From: Diphasiastrum complanatum | Lineage: Eukaryota; Streptophyta; Lycopodiopsida; Lycopodiales; Lycopodiaceae | Direction: 5' to 3' | NCBI GenBank assembly: GCA_029204225.1 | Contig: CM055100.1 | Span: forward strand, 49,260,877-49,324,876 | Length of the DNA stretch: 64,000 nucleotides | Part shown: positions 39,301-46,085 of the stretch, piece by piece | Numbering within the stretch: the stretch's first letter is position 1 | How the letters are laid out: each line of letters begins with the position of its first letter | Program-made: the position numbers and the translations under genes | The notes under the pieces: model-generated | What the model saw: only the letters and a program-made list of their open reading frames with translations | Told to the model about the DNA's origin: nothing | The model's database searches: none

Positions 39301-42087
39301 AACTGTTATTGTAACTTTCTGCGTTTGAGCAGCTATTTGCATCTTGCTTCCCAACAACAGCTACTAATAGAAAATCAATATAGACCCAGCATGGCATATT
39401 GTCATACCTCACTTGAAGGGCTAAATAAAGTCACAAATGAACCAAATGGAGGATTCTTCTTATTGTATGTCAATGTTCCATCAATAACACATGATAATAG
39501 GGGATGAAGAATTGCATGGGCATGCTCTGGGCATTTGAGAACAATCGTAGCTGCAATTAACAGTACAACGACATCATCCGTTAGATGTCCAAAGGTGAAA
39601 ATCAAGAAGTTCTGATTCATGTATTTCTTGAAGAGTCATAAGTGAGCTCAAGCAGACGGGGCATAGTTTTAGAGCAGAGTGCATGAAGCTAGCTAGCATT
39701 TTGTCCAAAGAGTTCAGTGTTTCAAAACATAAGCTACATACCTAGTACATCGTCCAAAAGACACACAACCTCTTGAGGGTAATGACTACGCGCCAGCTGC
39801 ACCAGTAAACAAGAGTAAGAGCACAGAGCAGGAATACAGATAATGGCCAGCGGTACGATTACTTATGTCTGATATGTAGCAGATAACGGTTCAAGTGCAG
39901 TTAAAAAATTACATCAGCATAACTAAACTGAACAGACATGTGAAACTAACCTCGGTTATGTCATCCACAAAGGACTCTGAAGCACACTGTATAAATAGCT
40001 CCACATAAGCCAACACCTCCTCCTGAAGTGTATTGTCATCAAAGAAAGTTATTGTTTAAAGTAGATTGTGGTAATGTAAAGCAAATTTCATGCTAAATTA
40101 CCAAAGATTGAGAAGGCATAATCTATGCATAAAAAAAGGGAAAACAACCAACTTTTGAGATTACAGGGCAAACTGCTGAATTTATAAATACCTAGCTCTA
40201 ACTTAAATTTGAGATAGATCTTTCCCCACTCTTGGCAGCACATTTGTTATGGCAGGAAAAAGGAAGAAAGATGCATTAATGTCTTTTCATGCCAAGAGGC
40301 ATATAAGACGAGAAGTACATTCAAGTGTGCTGGAACATAAATCACCTGCTTCCTCTCGTCAACATAATAGTAGCTAATATATAATTCAGGTATCTTAAAA
40401 ATGAAATATGTTGGGTCAACATAACTGGATGAAAATAAATAAGTACACTTCAGGCATGTTAGAGATGATACATCCTGGATCAATATAACTGGTTAAGAAA
40501 TGAGGCATGTAGTGCACATATCTGAGAGATGAAAGATATTGGATAACATAAGTGGATTGACAAAAAAGAATACACTTCAGGTATCTTGGAGACGAAATAT
40601 GCAGGAAAAACACAACTGATTAGAAAAAACGAATTTATTTCAGGTGTCTTTGAGATAAAATATGTTGGATCAAAATAACTGGAATAAAAACACAATATAC
40701 TTCATGCATCATAGAAATCAGAAATGTTGGATCAACACAACTGGGATCAGCACAACTGGTATAGAAAAACAAAAGATAATTCAGGTATCTTAAACAGCAA
40801 ACATGTTGGATCAACATAGCTCGATTGAAAAACACAATATACTTCAGGTATATTTGAGATTAAGCATTTTGAATAAACATAACTGGTATTAAAAACACAG
40901 TATACGTCAGGTATCTTTAATGAACATGTATGATCGACAAAACTGGTTTAAAAAAAACGACATACTTCAGATATCTCACAGATTAAAAATGTTAAATCAT
41001 CATAACTGGACTAAAAACACAATATACTTCAAGTATCTGTAATAATAAACGTGTAGGATTAACACAACTGGAATAAAAACACAATATACTTCAGGTCTCT
41101 TTGAGATTAAACATGTAGGATCAACATAATTGGAATCAAAACACAATATACTTCAGATCTCTTTGAGACCAAACATGTGAGATCGACAGAACTGGTTAAA
41201 AAAATCCTTCGGTATCTTACAGATTAAACGTGTGGAATCAACATATCTGGATCAACAAAAAAAAAAAAAACCTCCAGGTATGTTAGAGATCAAACATGTT
41301 GGATCAAGATAATTGGTTAAGAAAGCACAATCTACTTCAGGAATCTAGAGATTGAAATGGTTAAATCAGCATAACTGGTTAAAGAAGCAACATACTTCAA
41401 GTACCTTATAAAATTTAAACATGTTGAATCAACATAGCTGGATTGCAAAACACGATATACTTCACGAAACTTTGAGTTAACAACCTGGTTAAAAACAATA
41501 TACTTCAAGATATCAGAGATTAAACATGCAAAATCAACATAACTGGACTAAAACACACGATGTTCTTCATGTATGTTAGCGATGTTGGATGAACATCGCT
41601 GCCTTAAACCACAGTATACTTCAGGTATGTTAGAGATTAAACATGTTGGATCAACATAACTGGCGAAAGAACAGGATAGGATCGACATAACTGGGGACAA
41701 ACCACGATACACTGCAGCTATCTTTGAGATTAAACACGTTGAATCAACATAACAGGTCCCAAAAATACAATATACTTGAGATATCTTAAAGATTAAAAAG
41801 GTAGGATCAACACTTCAGTTATCTTAAACATGTTGAATCAATCAACATAACTTCAGTTATCTTGCAGACTAAACATATTGAATCACCATAACTGGAACAA
41901 AAAAAAAGGCTATAATTCTGAATGCGCCCCTGCATCATCACATGTTTAATGTGCGCAAATCCTTTGAAGCTGCAACAAAAGGAAAAATTGGTGCTACCTG
42001 ACGCTGCAGGCGGTCTGGGGGAGGCGGCCTGAAAAGCGACGACGACCTGAGGCCTCGCAACCAGCTGCTTCCCGAAGCTACTGACAT
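13866..42087 (-). CDS. GI: GIGANTEA, circadian clock and photoperiod protein (14 coding exons)
   Basis: GI is a large plant-specific nuclear and cytoplasmic protein. In model plants it acts as a co-chaperone that stabilises the F-box photoreceptor ZEITLUPE, and with FKF1 it relieves CDF repression of CONSTANS and FT. Exons on the minus strand in order: 42087-41998, 40022-39951, 39796-39742, 39550-39408, 39240-38951, 38773-38715, 38429-38186, 37616-37466, 27860-27651, 27270-25765, 24729-24661, 24497-24279, 14469-14377, 14141-13866. The sum is 3477 bp, 1158 residues plus TAA; Arabidopsis GI is about 1173. All introns are GT-AG and phases join without a break. Diagnostic stretches include RILTHYNRPIY, LLAAPLGIRSDYFRW, RWAVANGAAVISSVCDDEV, APDALDAAVQLVELLRAAED and SASDLLQKATDG. 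Basic patches near residues 620 and 815 (DKKGKKD, SSKRRM) could serve nuclear import. No enzyme motif is expected. The gene looks intact despite 9.6- and 9.8-kb introns full of mobile DNA. The start is supported by WLRGL aligning with the family's WIDGL close to the N-terminus. Confidence 0.97.
14377..14469 (-). CDS. GI: GIGANTEA coding exon 13
   Basis: 31 codons: LLEAVLEAAQSLVLWDKS ... LLLSLLK. Acceptor TCAG, donor AAG|GTTGGT. Confidence 0.93.
17260..18218 (-). mobile_element. LTR-retrotransposon leader and gag remnant, minus strand
   Basis: A primer-binding-site-like TGGTATCAGA reads on the minus strand at 18218-18209. Downstream on that strand comes a CA-microsatellite leader and then a decayed gag-like stretch near 17560-17450 (PRQFQELVVNN, then TEIAIFQEQAAMA). 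The LTR would lie to the right, from about 18219 towards 18950, but I cannot fix its far end. No pol is visible. Confidence 0.45.
18041..18065. repeat. (GT)n microsatellite
   Basis: About 12 GT units inside the decayed LTR element of intron 12. Confidence 0.9.
19041..20286 (-). repeat. LTR (3' LTR) of the non-autonomous element
   Basis: 1246 bp, TG...CA ends. It contains diverged tandem repeats of about 110-150 bp built around CTTAACCAACTxGAAG and CCAACCTGGCGCC, and a GC-rich block (20144-20255) with repeated GGCGCC. ORFs inside it are shared with the other LTR and are not genes. Confidence 0.92.
20862..21240. repeat. Internal tandem duplication, about 200-bp unit
   Basis: Inside the non-autonomous retrotransposon, the block with TTGAAGTAGCTCTTTGAATCAG, GATCCGCATCCGAACTATC and GACTTTCACAATTCC (20870-21050) recurs in diverged form at about 21070-21240. 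Confidence 0.65.
22157..22542 (-). repeat. Four hairpin cassettes downstream of the primer-binding site
   Basis: Copies at 22157-22179, 22362-22386, 22444-22467 and 22521-22542. On the plus strand each reads GTGCTT, a 9-13 base loop, then AGCAC or GCAGCAC, so GTGCT can pair with AGCAC. Each is followed by TTGCCTC, TTGACTC or a similar phrase. In retroelements this position often holds packaging or dimerisation signals; that role is my inference. Confidence 0.6.
22619..22630 (-). other. Primer-binding site (tRNA-iMet type)
   Basis: TGGTATCAGAGC on the minus strand, two bases inside the 5' LTR of the non-autonomous element. Confidence 0.9.
22633..23878 (-). repeat. LTR (5' LTR) of the non-autonomous element
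   Basis: Near-identical partner of 19041-20286 at an offset of 3592 bp. Differences are mostly transitions, as expected for a methylated repeat. Confidence 0.92.
24279..24497 (-). CDS. GI: GIGANTEA coding exon 12
   Basis: 73 codons: LQPWNGKDAQKQRSIWRLN, ASASDLLQKATDG, YTMPQLE. The 9809-bp intron 12 follows. Confidence 0.95.
24661..24729 (-). CDS. GI: GIGANTEA coding exon 11
   Basis: 23 codons (VVEALCYMVMAFPMTVTPAV), phase 0. Matches the VVDALCNVVSATP region. Confidence 0.9.
24730..25764 (-). other. GI: GIGANTEA intron 10
   Basis: 1035 bp of AT-rich DNA. Around 25028-25140 it holds a fragment rich in GAATCG/CGATTC-like sequence, resembling the hairpin-ended small elements found elsewhere in this window. 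Confidence 0.6.
25765..27270 (-). CDS. GI: GIGANTEA coding exon 10 (largest)
   Basis: 1506 bp, 502 codons, residues about 439-940. The conserved start is VEWRICAIWEAAYGLL and VSTPLQPPVLSW; the middle has MAELRAMVHGLF and FDAYVVAAVCALTCELQL; the end is SAKQGWRQ. It carries low-complexity basic and serine-rich stretches (KKGKKDGG, SSKRRMVES) in the region where Arabidopsis GI has nuclear-localisation clusters. Confidence 0.97.
27651..27860 (-). CDS. GI: GIGANTEA coding exon 9
   Basis: 70 codons: WFHLHFLRPIGTAMAMRSGR, alanine run, LLFRLFSQPALLFPR. Acceptor TGCAG, donor AAG|GTAAAG. Confidence 0.95.
28462..28560 (-). mobile_element. Small hairpin-ended element, copy
   Basis: On the minus strand it reads GATACCCATATTGGCAAC, an A-rich tract, then GATTGCGTTCCGGGAAATCC and GATCGCGTTCCGGAACG, ending GACTGCAACC. 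The same order occurs at 36062-36184 and 59536-59688 (plus strand). I do not recognise a known family. Confidence 0.5.
28711..29363. mobile_element. GC-rich inverted-end insertion with A37 tract
   Basis: The left end (CCATAGATGCACCGCGAT) and right end (ATCCGCTGCAACACAG) are loosely inverse. Inside are a GC-rich block with long C and G runs (28880-29010), an A37 homopolymer (29244-29280), and a perfect 22-bp palindrome of the GCAGCGGATC type at 29337-29358. The block 28815-28925 recurs inverted at 35808-35912. It may be two nested insertions rather than one. Confidence 0.4.
30308..30883 (+). pseudogene. LINE ORF1-like fragment (coiled coil plus RNA-binding C-terminus)
   Basis: An open frame without a good ATG. 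A short coiled-coil start (AKIQQLESQVEQH) leads into a domain with LNVRVRGITN, GTLVIRFASATSRHEVLGK and RGTTIYLDEDLTFIQVQEWK, ending KRLIYRDGMGNWVS. This is the layout of the nucleic-acid-binding C-terminal half of L1-type ORF1 proteins: a VRG strand, a VRF strand with a K/R-rich helix, and IYLxEDLT. The upstream part is missing and no endonuclease/RT frame follows directly. Orientation is antisense to GI. A related retroelement accessory protein is possible. Confidence 0.5.
31229..31346 (+). pseudogene. SMC2-like exon fragment, first copy (degenerate)
   Basis: Diverged copy of 31479-31572, starting GACAATGTTTGAGAAGG and ending ATAATTGAG|GT. The reading frame is broken by small indels. The 250-bp spacing from the second copy indicates a tandem duplication that includes the splice donor. 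Confidence 0.5.
31449..31572 (+). pseudogene. SMC2-like exon fragment, second copy
   Basis: An exon-like unit with acceptor TTTGCAG at 31442-31448 and donor GAG|GTACTA. It encodes VEKRINKKVMTMFEKAEDEY then N and a lysine-rich tail ending in GIIE. This closely resembles the plant SMC2 (condensin CAP-E) segment EKRVNKKVMAMFEKAEDEYN that precedes the C-terminal ATPase head. Only one exon is present, antisense to GI and among mobile DNA, so it is best read as a captured gene fragment. Confidence 0.55.
32136..32425. repeat. Large imperfect palindrome
   Basis: Arms 32136-32263 and 32292-32425 are inverse copies, including GAGACCAATTTGGTATATGG and its complement, around a roughly 28-bp loop (near ATGTACTTCTGTACTTCTG). 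The ORFs at 31778-32200 minus and 32361-32636 plus start from the two arms with the same peptide (MVYGTC-TPYIL), so they are products of the inversion, not two genes. Confidence 0.8.
33420..34494 (-). pseudogene. hAT/DUF659-type transposase, C-terminal relic
   Basis: Minus-strand fragments in order: TKGLARIIFDRIRICKREIL, LRQMVVSNEWAQWGPS, GQTVMSTAFWDE (about 34494-34111), then LQEVQRLWQSRWEWSHQPLH and AMVHILHPLW (about 34020-33880), then LQIFRHETLEFAFGMPTLLR, and an acidic tail ending EDFVPDI at 33405. The order matches plant BED/DUF659 hAT transposases up to the C-terminal dimerisation region. Stops and frameshifts are present and the N-terminal half is missing; the left break at about 34500 abuts LINE sequence. 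A DUF659 piece of a similar element is at 62018. Confidence 0.65.
34500..35190 (+). pseudogene. LINE ORF2 C-terminal remnant (probable)
   Basis: A plus-strand frame with several stops. Phrases include GVKPNYYRTHFLELDT, LPRYLNSELSHSLRFISGQF and SSHQLEIETQRFQSTPREEQ followed by ICAVC. They resemble the region after reverse transcriptase in non-LTR elements, where a helix rich in RxxSHxLxIExGR precedes a cysteine cluster. No RT core is present here. The assignment rests on pattern only. Confidence 0.4.
35600..35676. repeat. (CT)n microsatellite
   Basis: About 38 CT units in GI intron 8. Confidence 0.97.
35808..35912 (-). repeat. Inverted copy of the GC-rich block at 28815-28925
   Basis: Shares TAGACCCCGGCCCCGACGGT, GGCCTTCCAACTCCCTGAG and AAAACACACTT with the complement of 28815-28925. 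The two copies are 7 kb apart in opposite orientation within the same intron. Confidence 0.8.
35942..36233. repeat. Perfect 49-bp inverted repeat enclosing a 194-bp insert
   Basis: 35942-35990 and 36185-36233 are exact reverse complements (arm starts GCTAGAGGTTAGTTTTG). The 194 bp between them ends with a hairpin-ended small element (CACCTAATACCCATATTGC at 36071 ... GCAATGCAACTATG at 36184). Confidence 0.85.
36062..36184 (+). mobile_element. Small hairpin-ended element, copy
   Basis: TTTCACCTAATACCCATATT, then an A14-type tract, then CATATTTCCGAAGCGCG and TTTCATAAACGC, ending ATGCAACTATG. Same layout as 28462-28560 and 59536-59688. Confidence 0.5.
36313..36351. repeat. G39 homopolymer
   Basis: 39 consecutive G followed by a C-rich stretch (CCCCCC and CCCCCCC runs to 36364). 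The run length may be a sequencing or assembly estimate. Confidence 0.85.
36645..36733 (+). mobile_element. Small hairpin-ended element, right-end copy
   Basis: A-rich tract, then GATTCGCTGTCCGAATCGCG and GTGAATCGCAATTTGC, ending TGCAACTATGGTTCC. The same end occurs at 63118-63160. Confidence 0.45.
37466..37616 (-). CDS. GI: GIGANTEA coding exon 8
   Basis: 151 bp: YYGIATPGATQKLLLGLFE and APDALDAAVQLVELLRAAED. The donor AAG|GTTTTT is weak. The 9605-bp intron 8 follows. Confidence 0.95.
38186..38429 (-). CDS. GI: GIGANTEA coding exon 7
   Basis: 244 bp: STPRWAVANGAAVISSVCDD, then the ALLLPPPAT and EHLVAGLPPLEPYAHLFHR blocks of GI. Confidence 0.95.
38715..38773 (-). CDS. GI: GIGANTEA coding exon 6
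   Basis: 59 bp: CGGVVGKYATGRELQPPTT. Acceptor ATAG, donor CAG|GTCAGT. Confidence 0.92.
38951..39240 (-). CDS. GI: GIGANTEA coding exon 5
   Basis: 290 bp: TEQWVLACGEVLRILTHYN ... LTPWITDSLLAAPLGIRSDY. The donor is placed at CTG|GTGGGT so that TGG|TGT of the conserved RWCGG motif is restored with exon 6. Confidence 0.95.
39408..39550 (-). CDS. GI: GIGANTEA coding exon 4
   Basis: 143 bp with CPEHAHAILHPLLSCVIDG and PPFGSFVTLFSPSSE, matching the PEHGHAV and SCLIDG blocks of GI. Confidence 0.95.
39742..39796 (-). CDS. GI: GIGANTEA coding exon 3
   Basis: 55 bp encoding LARSHYPQEVVCLLDDVL plus one base. LLDDVL is invariant in the family. Acceptor TGCAG, donor TAG|GTATGT. Confidence 0.93.
39951..40022 (-). 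CDS. GI: GIGANTEA coding exon 2
   Basis: 24 codons (EEVLAYVELF ... VDDITE), acceptor TTCAG, donor GAG|GTTAGT, phase 0 at both ends. Confidence 0.93.
40023..41997 (-). other. GI: GIGANTEA intron 1
   Basis: 1975 bp. It is almost filled by the minisatellite at about 40385-41905, so most of the intron's length comes from the repeat. Confidence 0.85.
40385..41905. repeat. Minisatellite of about 62-bp units, roughly 24 copies
   Basis: Diverged head-to-tail units on the plus strand around ACTTCAGGTATCTTTGAGAT, TAAACATGTTGGATCAACAT, AACTGG and AAAAACACAATAT. Unit starts recur near 40842, 40904, 40965, 41027, 41089, 41151 and so on at 60-63 bp. Some units have deletions (near 41460) or a duplicated half (near 41680). 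There is no coding potential; ORFs such as 40635-40835 minus are only the repeat read through. Confidence 0.93.
41998..42087 (-). CDS. GI: GIGANTEA coding exon 1
   Basis: 30 codons from ATG, phase 0, donor CAG|GTAGCA. It contains WLRGLRSSSLFRPPPPD, the counterpart of WIDGLQFSSLFWPPPQD in seed-plant GI. This is the most divergent conserved block in the protein. Confidence 0.93.
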
Positions 42088-42483
42088 GGATTTCTGCTTC
42101 TTCTCGCTATCACCAAAAGCCCCCTTCCTTCTCCTTCTCCTTCTCCTTCTCCTTCCCCTTCCTCTCCCTCGCTACTGCTCCAAACCCTCCACCACCTCAT
42201 TTTCTTCCGCTTCCTGCATCACTTCCCGTTCTCGGCGCTCCAATCTTGGAAGCAGAAATTCGCTTCCATTGGATCGCAAACATAAAATCCCCCTCCCGCT
42301 TCCGCTTCCGCTTCCTCTGATACTTCAAGGCAGAGGAAGCTTATACGAGAAAAAATTTATTTTAAAATTAAATTTTGCATTTAAAAAAAAAAAGCAGCGA
42401 TTATTGTGTCTGCGTGCAGATCCGAGATCTAAATCTGAGAGGAGGATACATCGACGTGGCGGCATTTGGTTGGCTCTCGAATC

Positions 42484-42489
42484 CACGTG
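42484..42489. promoter_or_regulatory. G-box (CACGTG)
   Basis: Within CCACGTGTC, about 400 bp upstream of the GI ATG. Bound by bHLH and bZIP factors in plants. Confidence 0.5.
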
Positions 42490-42583
42490 TCGAGATGAAA
42501 TGCTTAATACCATTGGATACTTCAAACGAACGGTTTAAGATTCCGCCACGACTCCAGCCCGCAGCCTCACACCTTCGGTGAGA

Positions 42584-42589
42584 CACGTG
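42584..42589. promoter_or_regulatory. G-box (CACGTGG, ABRE-like)
   Basis: Within GACACGTGGCGGG, about 500 bp upstream of the GI ATG. Confidence 0.5.
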
Positions 42590-42697
42590 GCGGGAATCCA
42601 ACGGATTGGGGTAAGCCAACCAGCGTGTCGTTAGTGCGCCATCGCTGTGGCTTGGCAGGTTCAATGTTCGGGAGAGACGAGATGACGTGGCAGCCCT

Positions 42698-42706
42698 AGA
42701 TATTTT
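42698..42706 (-). promoter_or_regulatory. Evening element (AAAATATCT)
   Basis: An exact AAAATATCT on the GI sense strand, 611 bp upstream of the ATG. This is the binding site of MYB-like clock repressors (CCA1/LHY) and RVE activators, which drive evening expression of GI in Arabidopsis. Confidence 0.65.
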
Positions 42707-42777
42707 GGGGGATCAGGACTCAGCCAAGACGTCGACATGGCGCAAGACTATTCGTCAGCACTGTGTCGTGATACGGA

Positions 42778-42783
42778 CACGTG
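42778..42783. promoter_or_regulatory. G-box (CACGTGG, ABRE-like)
   Basis: Within GGACACGTGGCGTCAG, about 690 bp upstream of the GI ATG. It lies in the first unit of a 44-bp duplication, and the second unit has lost the CACGTG. Confidence 0.5.
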
Positions 42784-42899
42784 GCGTCAGTTTATTCGCT
42801 GTCACTGTGTAGTGATACGGACGGCTTCCACTTGATATGGTGCCCACCCTAACCCTCATCTCATTGGATGCCGTCATCTTTCATGCCACCCAATGCAAT

Positions 42900-45643
42900 G
42901 CTGTAATTTACTTTATTTTATGTTATTTCTGTAGAAATGCTCTAAAGAATCCTCCACCCTTTTTCGTTTGATATTATGGTAATCTAGTGGCCTTATTGTA
43001 CATATAAAGTCATTTTGAATAAAGACATGGGGTTGGTGACGGTTTGGTCCATTGAAAAAGAAAAGGACATCTCTGAGTTTAGGACTTACAAGTTAGGGCT
43101 CTTAACCCCCCTTGGACATGGATAATGGATTGGAATTTGGGCATAATCTTTAGATTTTTATGGAGATGGGGCCCCTTGAACCAAGTCTTCCCCAATGCCC
43201 ACTGAGCATGAATTTGGTAATAAAGCATGATTATAGCAATTTGTGGAAAGCCAATAATCTTCATGGCTGACTTCTTAATATAGTGGGGTTGTACTTTTCG
43301 ATAGGTCACTCTAGATAGACAAGTTGTTTCCATAGACCTGGGTCAAAATCATGGGTTTCACCGTTTCACTATGGGCACACAGGCGAGTGCCCGGGAAACC
43401 TCTTTTGAGTTATCCTCAAAAAACCTGCATTTTATAGAACTTCTCAGTTTTTTGAAGACTTTTACTTATTTTTACATCATCTCACTTATTAAAGCTTGAA
43501 AATCAGTAGCAAGCGATAAGAGGTCCAACAATAAAACTATCACTACTTTGAAACCACAAAAAAGTTACATGTAAAGCCCTTGGCAAGGATTTCAGGGGAT
43601 GGAAGGTGGGAGCCAAGGGCACAAGTTCAAAGGGCCTCTAAAGCCCTCTACCCAACTGCTTTACCCAAGCTAAACAATTAAAAAATTTTGTTTTCATTTT
43701 TTGAATAGGGGAACACCACAATCGGAGGCGCCCAAGGGCGACATCCCAAGGGTGCCTCCCTAGGGAGAGTTGAGTGCATTTTTTTGTGTAAACAAAAAAG
43801 ACTCCTCAAAAATGGTGTCATGAGTAAGCATAGATTTATTCACAAGTTCTATGGAGAATTTCGGCTGTCAAATTAGTTGTGTAAATAAGATACAAGTATC
43901 CATTGAGACTTTGATAAGAATGTTACTCTTGCCAAAACAAAAAAAAAAAATTGTAGGAACAAATTTGAGCTTGGGTTGTTGCAATCTTATTGTATGTCAT
44001 GTAGCTTTTTGCTTTAGTCATCTACTATCCATTTCTAGTCTCTTATAGATATGGAGTGTCAACTTTTCCCCTTTTGAATGTCGATGTGACTATTTATAGT
44101 CAGTAGGTCATCACTTGTGCCTACTTCGTGAGCATTTACTAGGCTATGTTAGTTGTGGATTGGTAATCATAATACAAGTGCAAGAATATAAATGTGATAA
44201 GCCTCATCCACAGTAGATGAGTTGGATACAACTGCTCTTTTATCTCGATACTTTTATGCAAGGGACCCCTTGGAACGATAGATTCCAAAATTTGAGAGTT
44301 TTATTACCAATGTTACCCAACTTGATAGTCTTGACATTTAGAGCATGCTTGTCAATACCTATTGTTCTTTTACCATAATGATGTTGTCCTAGTGGATGAT
44401 AACAACGTTACTTGTCACCCAAGAGGTTTAGGGATAGTATCCAAAGAGTTTGAATGATATCCAAGGCCTAAAGTGAATAAAGGTCTAAGTGCATATGATG
44501 GGACAAAAAAACCATAAAAACTACTCTTATCTTACAATTCATAATATCAACACAATATATAATAGGTATTTACTATTCTTTGGTCCTAGTGCAAGCCTTA
44601 AGACTTATGGGGGCAATTCTTTATTTTATACTTTATTCTATGTTGAAGCCACTTTTATGTATGCATATAAAGCACTTTGTGTTGTTATAGGCTTAACTTA
44701 GACTTGGTAGATGAATTGAAGTGCAATGATCTTGTTATTAGCTTTCCCACAAAGTGCTTAGCTATCATTTTGAGGTGCTCAAAGTTGAGGTGAGCACACT
44801 TATGTCTTCTATTTTTTGAATCCTTTGAAATTGCAACTTTTTTTTTCCACTTTTTAATGATTAAATGATTCTTTAACTATTAACATACACATGCACAACA
44901 AAGCTTATCATGATCTTTCTTTGAATCACCTTGTTTTGAGCTTTTACATGAAGGCATCATATTAGCTTAGCTCAATTTCAACCTAATATATATTTAATGT
45001 GTAACTTCTCCTGTCGGGCTATAAATGAAAGAATACCTTCAAGGGGGAAAAAACGAAGTGAAGGTAGGGCAATATTGGGTCATAAATTTTGTTGGCTTCC
45101 TCATTGCTTATTAAAGGCTATTATCTATATATTGACTTTTTTAAAATTATATTCTTCCTTCACAACATGTTAATGTCTGTGATGGGAACAAGCACATGGA
45201 TGACAACTTTGAAGTTAAATCTTCTATTAACATTAAGTGTCCCTTTAAGCAAAGAAATATTTGGCAAGATGTTATAATGATTAAAATAGGATAAAAATTC
45301 TTCAAACATTTTGGTTTTTACAAATGTTACTTAAAGATGTCCCTTGATCATGCAGATGAAGACATTTGTAACATCGGTTTGAGTAGATGGCCTCCATGAC
45401 TGGTGTGCCTATTTCATGTTGTTCATAGCTTGTACATACAAGTGTTCTACTATTGGCAAGTCACAATATACATAGTGTTAATGTTAAATAAATAATGAGC
45501 TATTTGACATAAAACTATATCCATATCTTTTTCCTTTTCTAAACTAGTGGAGTGCTCAAATGAGTACGTCTCAAATGTATCTAAGGTGTAAAAACAATGT
45601 GGGACTATTCAATAGTCATTGTGCAAATTGAATTCTTGTTAGA
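42900..45643. other. Gene-poor intergenic DNA
   Basis: Only short ORFs with no recognisable product. Probably old repeat sequence; no terminal repeats found. Confidence 0.5.
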
Positions 45644-46085
45644 TGTAGAGTAGCTTCCTATCTACACTCTCTTTGTTATCATGTACACTACTTAGACATT
45701 TGGAAATATTCTACAAGCAGGCATCATTTCACAACTTGCATGGATCTCTTTGCATGTTGGATGTGAAAGGCAAGATATACTCTAAAGCTAGATGTGTTTT
45801 GATGTTTCAAGTGCTTCACTCACTTTCTGTGAATGTGGGATTATTTAGTATTAGAAGTCGTCCTTTGAAGCCTTTTTGAATGTAGAGTAACTTGTTCTTT
45901 ACTACATTCTCCTTTTTATTGTGTACCCTACCTAGAAATTTGAAAATATTTTTCTAGTGGGTGTCAATTTACAACTTGCATTGATCTCTTTGCATATTGG
46001 ATGCAAAAGGCAAAGTAGACACCAAAGTTGGATTGTTTTTTTTTTATGTTTCAAGTGCTTCACCCAATTTTTGTAAGTGTTTACA
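45644..46085. repeat. Tandem duplication, 237-bp unit
   Basis: TGTAGAGTA...ACAACTTGCAT...GATCTCTTTGCAT...GTTTCAAGTGCTTCAC occurs at 45644-45880 and again at 45881-46085, roughly 75-80% alike by eye. I do not recognise a coding function. Confidence 0.8.

Larger units (their letters stand above)
42088..42900 (-). promoter_or_regulatory. GI: GIGANTEA 5' leader and upstream regulatory region
   Basis: Upstream of the GI ATG on the minus strand. The proximal 250 bp is purine-rich in the sense strand (GGAGAA repeats, 42125-42165), typical of a plant 5' leader. Further up are three CACGTG G-boxes, one TGACGTGG bZIP-type site (42683-42690), an exact evening element, and a 44-bp tandem duplication. 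The transcription start is not determined. Confidence 0.6.

Noticed and set aside
40385-41905. CRISPR-like regular repeat array
   Set aside because: Units are contiguous and diverged with no unique spacers, and the DNA is a plant intron; it is a minisatellite.
42086-42538. 150-codon plus-strand ORF antisense to the GI start
   Set aside because: Low-complexity (leucine, proline and serine runs) produced by the purine-rich GI leader read backwards; overlaps exon 1 and resembles no protein.
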